DNA of 64,000 bases from Papilionanthe hookeriana x Papilionanthe teres (lineage: Eukaryota > Streptophyta > Magnoliopsida > Asparagales > Orchidaceae). Positions 56,043 through 64,000 of this stretch are shown here, piece after piece. The position numbers and the translations under genes are program-made. The number at the start of each line of letters is the position of its first letter. Within the stretch, counting starts at the first letter, position 1. The notes under the pieces were generated by a model, which saw nothing but the letters and a program-made list of their open reading frames with translations, did not search any database and was not told where the DNA came from. The stretch spans positions 137,317,665-137,381,664 of the forward strand of contig CM040424.1 of NCBI GenBank assembly GCA_022702705.1, read 5' to 3'.

Positions 56043-59000
56043 ATTTTATTTTTTTAATTTTAATTGAATTTTTTAAAAGAGTTTAATAATTTAATTTTAG
56101 TTTAATGATTAAGTCTTTTAATATTTTAAATTTGAGTTATCATTTTAATTAAGAATTGAATATTAATGAGATAATTAATTTAGGGATTTTTAAATTAAAG
56201 AATAAATCTCTTCCTAATAATATCCCTATTTTAATAATTCTAATTTTATTATTCTTCCAAATTTAATCCATTATTTAATTAAAGTTTAATCATTTTAAAA
56301 TTGCTTAATGGGTTTCTACCCTTTAATTATTTAAATTTCAATCATCCAAATCAGATTAGGATCAAATATTTTACTTGTTAATTTTTTATTAAACCTAAAA
56401 AATTTAATTAAGGATTAAAATTTTAATTACCACTTTACCCTTTAAGTTTCATAATTTCATAACTCACTAAATTGAACTCAAATGAACTTGAAATTTTTAT
56501 GTAACTTCACTCATATGTCAATAAAGACATGAGAGGAGAAAATGTGATTTTTCTGTATTTAATTTATTTATATAATTATTTTTGGTAGAAAATAGAGATT
56601 TTCAAGGAAAATTTAATAACATGACCAAGGGAAAGTTTCTGTCCTTAATAAAATTAGGGGACATTCCTAATGACCAGAGGACCACTTGGACCAATTTTGG
56701 TGATTTTTTGAATTATATTATTTTTATTATAAATATTTTAAGTTTTGGAGTGTTAATTAATTTAAAAATAAAATAAATGTTTAAAAATGAATTTTATATT
56801 TTTCAAAAATCTCTCTGATATCAAGGAAACCAGAGAAGCAAATTTTGTAATTTTCTGATTTTTCTATGATTTATTATAATTATTTTAGTGAAAATGCTAG
56901 AAAATACATTTTTTTAATTTTAAAATTACCTTAAAGCTTTAAAATTTAATATCTCACTAAATAGACCTAAGAAAAATGTGGGATTTGATCCTATGTGATT
57001 AAAATTCAAAATGTGACATTTTGGTGAATTTTATTATTTTTATGATTTTTATTATTTTTTAATTATTAAAAATATTAAAATATTATTAAAAATCAACTTT
57101 TTTAGAAAATTGAAATTTTAATTTTCTTAGATTCCCCTGATATCAGAGAGGCCCCAAAACCAATTTAGTGAATTTTTGAAAGGTATTTTAAAAGTTATGA
57201 ATTTTTTAAGTTTAAAATGGCTAAGTGGCTTAATCAACCCAATTAGTGGGGCTAACCATGTCCAATTGACCTCAAACTTTTATGGTTGATTCATCTGATC
57301 CTAAAGGTCAGTGGAGAATTGATTTCAAGTCAATTTGATGCCTGGTTAACTCTAATTAAATAAAGACCTATTTTGGGTGTTTAAGCCAATTAGGGTTGTT
57401 TTAAATGAACTAAGTCAAAACCTATTTTTCCTAGGGTTCTCTCGGTCATAAGGAACATCACCAAATTTTCCTAGAATTTATTTCACAACATGCTATTTAT
57501 TGGAATTAAAATACTCAAAACAGCAACATGAATTTGAAAAATCAATAACTTTTCATAGGGATGGCCTTCGACTTTGGAAAATTCAGGGAATGTTCCCAAA
57601 TTCAGAGGCTTCAAAAGCCCTATGGTCTCATGCCATGGTGAATTGTATACATGCATGGAGAATTAAAATAATGCAGAGAGTAAATAAATTATAAAAAAAT
57701 AAAATACTTGATGAAATTAAATGATTTCTTTTCCACATTATTCTCCTCCGTTCACCGAGCAAGAGGGTATTTTTATTTTATTTTTCTGATTTTTCTACGC
57801 AGAGATATGAATTTTGAAGTTTAGGGAATTAAATAAATGAAAAATACCCTAATTTTCTATTTATCCACGCGGCGCCGCGTCAACCTCGGCGACTCCGAAC
57901 GCACACGCGTCGCGCTCCCATTCGACGCCGCCACCCGAGTCGGCGGCCGGGCCCCGCGGTTCTCGTACCGTCTCATGGTCCGGCGCCATCTGAGCCGTTC
58001 GTCCACGCGTGTATTGAATGGATGGCATCCGTTCATCGTCCCCGAGCGTCCTCACCCGAGAGCCGTCCACACTAAATCCCTTAGATCTCACTCGATACTC
58101 AATGGATTTTTATGTTCTTATGCTCTATGGATTTGTCTTGAAGAGACGAACACATCTATACGGTTAACATGCATTGAAATTAAGGCATTTGAAATGGAGA
58201 ATCTCCAGAAGCTCGGGATAAAGAATTAGCTCATACCTTTGCTCAGAGAAGTGTGGCTTCAATCTGAGAGTTGTTGCACCTTCGATTGGATCCCACGAAG
58301 CTCCGCGATGAAGTCTCCCGGTCCAGTGAATTGTCCGGATGTGATTTCGACCAAGCCCGATCACAAAGCTTGGAGGCTGGAGCAACCGGGTGGCTCGGAG
58401 ATGGGGCTTTTGTTGGTGGACACCTTCCCTCGGTCCGGTGAAGGTGTAGAACCAATCAATTTGGGAATTGGCTCACCGTGGAGAAGTGTCCCGGTTTTGG
58501 GTGGAATTTCAGTCTGGGAAATTGGATTTTATCGATGGGGATTAGGGCAAATCGACACTCGGGGATCAACTCGCTCTAAGGGTGGAGAAGGGTTTGGAAC
58601 AATTTTGGCGCAGTTTCGGCAAGGTTTGTGCTCGGCTCCTCTCATGGCCGAGAGGGGTGGAGTTTAAATAGGAGAGGGTGGAGGGCCTCCCGGGGGAGTC
58701 GAGGCATGGGATCGAGCCGCTGCGGTGAGGAGAAGAACAGACCATGGTGGCCATCGGGCATGGGGCAACTCAGCAGTGAGAATTCCAAGCTCGGGCTCAC
58801 ATGATGCTCTCGGGTGTGGTGTTTTCCGGCGATCCGAGCGGCTGGCCGGCAGGCATGGGTCACCATCTCGACCAGGGAGGTAAGGGCTTCGGCAATGGTG
58901 AAGTCAATCGGGCTTCGGACATGTGTAAAGTGTTTGGATTAAAATGGAATGGGGGAGAGGCCATTTTGGCTTGAAATTGGTCAACCCATTGGTTTGGGTT

Positions 59001-61036
59001 GGGTGCACCTCCCCATGGCTGGTCTCTGGGCCGAGAAGATCGGTTAGGCTAGCCGGTCAAGAGGTGGTGATGTCCTTATCCAAGAATATTTGGATTAAAT
59101 CTTGGTTAAGGGGAGACATGCTTAAGGCTAATGACTTTTAGGAGATGGTTAAAGGACCTCCTCCTTTTGCCATTAATGGCATGGTCACATGCCAAACTTT
59201 CATGGCTTCATATGGCTTCGTGAATGGCTCATCCTTGGCTCCATTTGGCTTGGGAAAAGCTTCGGGTCAATTTCATGGAAATGGGTTTTAAGAATTTTTG
59301 GTAATTTGATGGAAATTTGTATGAAACTTGATTTGGAATAATTTGATGGTGAATTTAGGACTTAGGTAGTGGATTTAATTAAGTGGATGACAAATGGAGA
59401 TGTCATGTGGGCTTTAGGGTAGATTTTGGGCCTTTGGATGTGGTGAAGTGGGCTTTTAGGAAAGTTTAAGGGAAATGGGCTTTTGATTTTAGGATGGGCA
59501 TTTGGATAAAAATTTTGTGAAGAACTTTGTCAAATAAATGTCATAATTGGTTTAGGTATGTTCTATGAAGGGCTTGGAATCAATTTGATGTGATTTGGAG
59601 TCGAATTGGTTCGAATCTGGGTTTATTCTGGTAAGTAGGCCTATATGGGTCCAAGTGGGCCAAGTTGGGCTAATGTTGGGCTAGGGTTGAAATTGATGTA
59701 AAATTAATGTTGAGAAATATTTATGGGAGTGTTTCAAAGAGGTTTTGACTTTGGTTGGGCTTTGATTTTGGGGTTTGGGCTCATTTGGGTTAGGTTCGGG
59801 TTTAGGTCAAAAATGGGCCTTTTAACCTTGGGTTGAATTTGAGTGGGGTTTGGGTCTAAATTTTGGGCAAATCATGTTAGTGTTTTGTTTGTGGGAATGT
59901 TAAGGAAGATTTAGAAAAGGTTTGGGGTTAATTGGAGTTGAATTGGGTGAGTTCGGGTTAGGTTTAGGTCATGGGTCCAAATCGGGCTTTAAGGCCAAAA
60001 GTGAGATTGGATCCAAATGTCAATCAAATTGGGCTTTGATTTGGTCTAGATTGGTATTGGGGATGTTGAATTGAAGTTTAGAATTGAATTGGACCAAAAT
60101 TGGGGTCAATTGGGTAGGTTTGGTTCGACATCGGGTGCACTTAGGGTTAAAATGGGTCAAATTGGGGGTTTTGACAAAAGTAGAGTAAATTGACAAAATT
60201 GGCCCATGGTGTAGTTGAACAAAATAAAATTGGGAATATTTGGGATTTTCTGGAATTTTCTGGGAATTTTCTGAATTTTTGGATTTTTAGGCCAAGAGGG
60301 GTATTTTGGGTATTTGGAGGGTATTGGGAGGTTTTCTTGAAATTTTTGGTATTTTTGGGTTTGGATGATCAGTTTAAGTGATGTGGAAATGTTTGGGATT
60401 GATTTTGGAGAATTTTGGGTAATTTGGAAATTTTTGAGAAATTTGGGTAATTTCAAGGGTTTTGAGAGTTAAGCGTGTGTAGGGTCCCGTGGGTCAAAAA
60501 TTGAAAATTTGGGAAATTGAATATTGGGTGAATGTAAGTGGAAAGAAGTCATTTTGGTTGAGCCATGAAGCCATATCAAGCCCATATGAGCCATGAATGG
60601 ACTCATTTGAGGCATTCACTATGTTGTTCCTAACCCTCTTAGCCAAGGGCTCAGTGGGTTAAGGACCATCCATGTGAATCACCTACATGAGTCGGAGGTC
60701 AAGTTAGGTATGGGTGTGGTTTTAGGAGGTATGTGGAAGTGTAGTGTGTGTGAGAGTCAGCCCCTCCACCGCACCGAGCCACCTGCGAGCGGCCCTAAGG
60801 CCAAAGAGTCCTATAGGAACTCATCCTTTAAACTTCCACATCCGATTTCAACCCTCTAGGTGATTAGGGGTCTACAGCCAAGTTTGTGGAGTTTGCAGGG
60901 AGTTAAGAAGTGGTTTGAATTTCTAAAAGGTGGGTCCCAATTCTAGTCCTCTAAGACGAGTCAAAGGAAAAGCCTAAGGCTAGATCCTAAGTACTAAAGA
61001 GAAGAAGAGAAGACCTCATCAAAAATGAGGTCAACA
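53482..61036 (-). repeat. Ogre/Tat LTR3 (7.56 kb, shared middle LTR)
   Basis: Begins AGTCGGCA (mutated TGTCGGCA) and ends GGTCAACA. It serves as 5' LTR for the unit on its left (primer site adjacent) and as 3' LTR for the unit on its right (polypurine tract adjacent). Contents match LTR2: TATA-like 53660-53669, pentamer array 55585-56060, GATATC inverted repeat about 56813 and 57134, GC island about 57865-58030, G/T-rich tract about 59280-60480, hairpin 61012-61032. No gene recognised. Confidence 0.9.
55585..56060. repeat. (TTTAA)n-like array in LTR3
   Basis: About 475 bp of TTTAA pentamers with the same interruption pattern as LTR2, so the array is stable between these two recent copies. 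Confidence 0.9.
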
Positions 61037-61248
61037 AATGGACCCCCAATAGGTGTGGTGAGCTGACGGAGAACACCGCGCGTATTGGTGTTGACCGAAG
61101 CGATCAACAAAACCAACACAAACATCCAAGTGACAATACTTAGGACGAAATAGAAGAATTTCCACTGGGGAGTAGCAAGTATATCTCTGAAACCGGAGAT
61201 TCCTGAACTCTCGCTGCGGAAAGGAAAAGGAGGTGAATCCCAAATCAC
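60994..61248 (-). CDS. Second copy of the short membrane-helix ORF
   Basis: 84 codons. From DILATPQWKFFYFVLSIVTW onward nearly the same as 42985-42737 (one R-to-Q change after the helix). The N-terminus differs because of small indels. It spans the polypurine-tract region (61037-61056) and ends in LTR3. Confidence 0.4.
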   Translation of the reverse strand: MIWDSPPFPFRSESSGISGFRDILATPQWKFFYFVLSIVTWMFVLVLLIASVNTNTRGVLRQLTTPIGGPFVDLIFDEVFSSSL

Positions 61249-61496
61249 ATGACCTGGGAGAATTTCGATTTAGATTTTATTTTGTTTCAATTTAAGTTTT
61301 GATGTATGAGTTTAGATTTTAGTTTGGAGTTTCAATTTAGATTGGAGTTTGTCAAAATTAATTTGAAGGATTTGATTTGAAATGAAAATTGGAATTCCGA
61401 GGTCGTAGATGTAACATCTTCAATCTCGAAAGAAAATTGAATCGATTAGATTGAATCATTGTAATGAGAAGAGATCTCGCAGCAATGCGGTATCGG
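61037..61496 (-). other. Polypurine-tract region and 3' UTR of the second unit
   Basis: AATGGACCCCCAATAGGTGT (61037-61056) repeats the polypurine-tract region of the first unit. The rest is T/G-rich noncoding sequence up to the tandem array. Confidence 0.65.
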
Positions 61497-63330
61497 ATGT
61501 AAAATCCTTAACCTCAAGAGTTTGATTTTGATGTATTTCAAGGCAATAGAAAAGAATCCTAAAGCAAGGCAGCCTTGGATGTAAAATCCTCGACCCAAAA
61601 GGTCGAATTTGATGTATTTCAAAGGCAATAGGAAAAGAATCCTAAAGCAAGGCAGTCTTGGATGTAAAATTCTCGACCCAAAAGTTCGAATTCGATGTAC
61701 TTCAGCGGCAACAGAAAGAATCCTAAAGCAAGGCAAGTCTTGGATGTAAAATCCTCCACCCAAAAGGTTTGAATTTTATGTATTTCAGTGCAACAGAAAG
61801 AATCCTAAAGCAAAGGCAGTCTTGGATGTAAAATCCTCGACCCAAAAGGTTTGAATTCGATGTATTTCAAGGCAATAGGAAAGAATCCTAAAGCAAGGCA
61901 ATCTTGGATATAAAATCCTCGACCCAAAAGTTTGAATTTGATGTACTTCAAGGCAATAGGAAAGAATCCTAAAGCAAGGCGGTCTTGGATGTAAAATCCT
62001 CGACCCAAAAGGTTTGAATTTGATGTATTTCAGTGCAATAGAAAAAGAATCCTAAAGCAAGTGCAGCTTGGATGTAAAATCCTCGACCCAAAAGGTTCGA
62101 ATTTGATGTATTTCAAGGCAATATGAAAGAATCCTAAAGCAAGTGCAGTCTTGGATATAAAATCCTCGACCCAAAAGTTGAATTTGATGTATTTCAAAGC
62201 AATAGGAAAAGAATCCTAAAGCAAGGCATCTGATGTAAAATCCTCGACCGAAAAGTTGAATTTGATGTACTTCAAGGCAATAGGAAAGAATCCTAGCAAA
62301 GTGCGATCTGGATGTAAAATCCTCGACCCAAAAGTTTGAATTTGATGTACTTAAGTGCAATAGGAAAGAATCCTAAAGCAAGAGGTACTTGATGTAAAAT
62401 CCTCGACCCAAAAGGTTCGAATTTTATGTATTTCAAAGGCAATAGAAAGAATCCTAAGCAAGGTGCATCTTGATGTAAAATCCTCGACCCAAAAAGTTCG
62501 AATTTGATGTATTTCGAAGGCAATAGGAAAGAATCCTAAAGCAAAGGTACATTTGGATATAAAATCCTCGACCCAAAAGTTTGAATTTGACGTACTTCAA
62601 AGGCAATAGGAAAGAATCCTAAAAGAAGCGGTACTTGGATGTAAAATCCTCGACCCAAAAGTTCGAATTTAATGTACTTCAAAGGCAATAGGAAAGAATC
62701 CTAAAGCAAGGCAACTTGGATGTAAAATCCTCGACCCAAAAGGTTTGATTTTGATGTATTTCAAAGGCAATAGAAAGAATTCTAAAGCAAGGCAGTCTTG
62801 GATGTAAAATCCTCGACCCAAAAGGTTAAATTTGATGTACTTCAAGGCAATAGGAAAGAATCCTAAAGCAAAGGCAATCTCGAATGTAAAATCCTCGACC
62901 CAAAAGTTTGATTTTGATGTATTTCAAAGGCAATAGGAAAGAATCCTAAAGCAATGCGACTTGGATGTAAAATCCTCGACCCAAAAGGTTCGAATTTGAT
63001 GTATTTCAAGGCAACAGAAAGAATCCTAAAGCAGAGGCAGTCTTGGATATAAAATCCTCGACCCAAAAGTTCGAATTTGATGTACTTCAAGGCAATAGAA
63101 AAGAATCCTAAAGCAAATGCAATCTTGGATGTAAAATCCTCGACCCAAAAGTTTGAATTTTGATGTACTTCAAGGCAATAGAAAAGAATCCTAAAGCAAA
63201 GGCAGTCTTGGATGTAAAATCCTCGACCCAAAAGTTCGAATTTGATGTATTTCAAGGCAATAAGAAAAGAATCCTAAAGCAAGGCAAGTCTTGATGTAAA
63301 ATCCTCGACCCAAAAGTTCGATTTTGATCG
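61497..63330. repeat. 82-bp tandem repeat array, second unit
   Basis: About 22 units, the same number and order of diagnostic variants as at 43261-45085. Most units read AAGGCAATAG and AAGGCAGTC where the first array reads AGTGCAATAG and AGTGCAGTC, a consistent difference between the arrays. Confidence 0.93.
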
Positions 63331-63743
63331 AGATTTGAAATCTGGAAAGATTGAATTTGAGATTGGAAGGATGAGTTCGAACTCGATCGAAATTTGATTT
63401 AAGATTTGATTTGAAATTGGAAGGATGGAATTTGAGATTTGTGTTGATTTCGTTCATCTTTTAATGGTTCAAATTTTATTTTATCGTTTATTTAATGTTC
63501 ATGTGAATTTGGTGTTTATCATTTTTTTAGATTTTTTTTTTAGGAAAGTTTTCTTTTATTCTTCTTTCTTTATTTCTTTTCTGTTCTTTGTTCGAAGTTC
63601 ATTTAACTTTAATGGCGTTTCCCAATCAATTTGCACAAAAGAGGTGAAGGCCAAAAACGTGACATGGTCACTTTCATTCCAATCATGTTGAAAATACATC
63701 ATACAACTCGATCTGGAATACATTTCATACAATCCATGTAGAC
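63331..63743 (-). other. 3' UTR between ORF3 and array, second unit
   Basis: Copy of 45086-45507, nearly identical; no gene. Confidence 0.6.
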
Positions 63744-64000
63744 TCAAAACGGACTGTGTATGATCTTTGTTGGTCCATCAAAAGAAGCATTTGTCAAAAA
63801 AAATCATGTCTGAATAGTGGGGTACATGGTTAATAACATCACCTTCCAAGCCATCCCTGGCAAGGATGCCGGCTGGATGTACGTTGGAGGTGTGATATTT
63901 CCCATGTAACTCACAGCTCGTAAGGCCGGAGGTTCTCTAGCTCGGGTCCGGCCGGAAATGGTAAGGTATCTTCGTCGTCGTCCATTCTCCCGAAAGTAAC
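63744..64000 (-). CDS. ORF3 (ALKBH-like), C-terminal end of the second copy
   Basis: Colinear with 45508-45767. It covers the last 80 or so codons after the oxygenase core, including the region just past the ERISVTFERMDD block, and is cut by the window edge. Small indels differ from the first copy (for example CTCCGGG against CTCGGG near 63940). It shows that ORF3 is carried by each unit of the array. The catalytic core of this copy is outside the window. Confidence 0.7.

Larger units (their letters stand above)
35224..64000 (-). mobile_element. Ogre/Tat tandem array with ALKBH-like ORF
   Basis: LTR (35224-42779), internal (42780-53481), LTR (53482-61036), internal again (61037 onward). The two LTRs are almost equal in length (7556 and 7555 bp) and closely similar, and the two internal regions start identically (AATGGACCCCCAATAGGTGT). 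This is a tandem unit as made by recombination between LTRs. The left target flank is AGGAC (35219-35223); the right end lies outside. Lineage evidence: tRNA-Arg primer site, archaeal-type second RNase H, tandem-repeat 3' UTR and giant LTRs. Confidence 0.88.

Overview
This window is repetitive plant nuclear DNA, made entirely of nested Ty3/gypsy LTR retrotransposons. I see no host gene, tRNA, rRNA or CRISPR array. The host is a seed plant, probably an angiosperm with a large, repeat-rich genome. The evidence is Athila elements (tRNA-Asp primer site, gag-pro-RT-RNaseH-IN order, env-like ORFs after integrase) and Ogre/Tat elements (tRNA-Arg primer site, very long LTRs, a second RNase H, a tandem-repeat 3' UTR). 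I cannot name the species.

Layout. Positions 1-9593 are the 5' end of a minus-strand Ogre/Tat element (Ogre-A): gag start, an upstream ORF1-like region, the primer binding site and a 7.1-kb LTR. It interrupts the gag of Athila element B (9594-10940, resuming 24743-25786). The LTR of B was split by a complete Athila element A (10941-24737) with 5-bp target duplications (TTTAG). The integrase of A was split in turn by a solo LTR, E (18250-20048, duplication ATAAG). B sits in an older plus-strand Athila fragment, C (25787-26565, end of gag plus protease). C also received Athila element D (26566-35223, minus). The reverse transcriptase of D is cut by an Ogre/Tat tandem array that runs LTR (35224-42779), internal region (42780-53481), LTR (53482-61036), second internal region (61037 to the window end).

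The most notable content is in the Ogre/Tat internal region. Read on the minus strand it has an ORF1 remnant, a gag C-terminal fragment, an acidic linker, RT, RNase H, a second (archaeal-type) RNase H and integrase. Integrase is followed by an extra ORF of about 550 codons (47154-45508) whose C-terminal two thirds is an ALKBH9/ALKBH10-like 2-oxoglutarate/Fe(II) oxygenase, the family of plant m6A RNA demethylases. It retains the HxD...H...R catalytic set. The same ORF starts again at the right edge in the next unit, so it is part of the mobile unit. Behind it come about 22 copies of an 82-bp tandem repeat and a short membrane-helix ORF that runs across the polypurine tract into the LTR. I read this as an Ogre-like retrotransposon that captured a host RNA-demethylase cDNA.

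Other structure: an 18-nt perfect complementarity between the 5' UTR and the polypurine tract, LTRs that contain an internal echo of their own primer site, paired Athila env-like ORFs each preceded by a GC-rich block also found in the LTRs, and a second polypurine tract. Caution: near-identical copies differ mostly at CAG/CTG/CCG sites, partly by small insertions and deletions. Some frameshifts may therefore be sequencing errors at methylated cytosines rather than true mutations.
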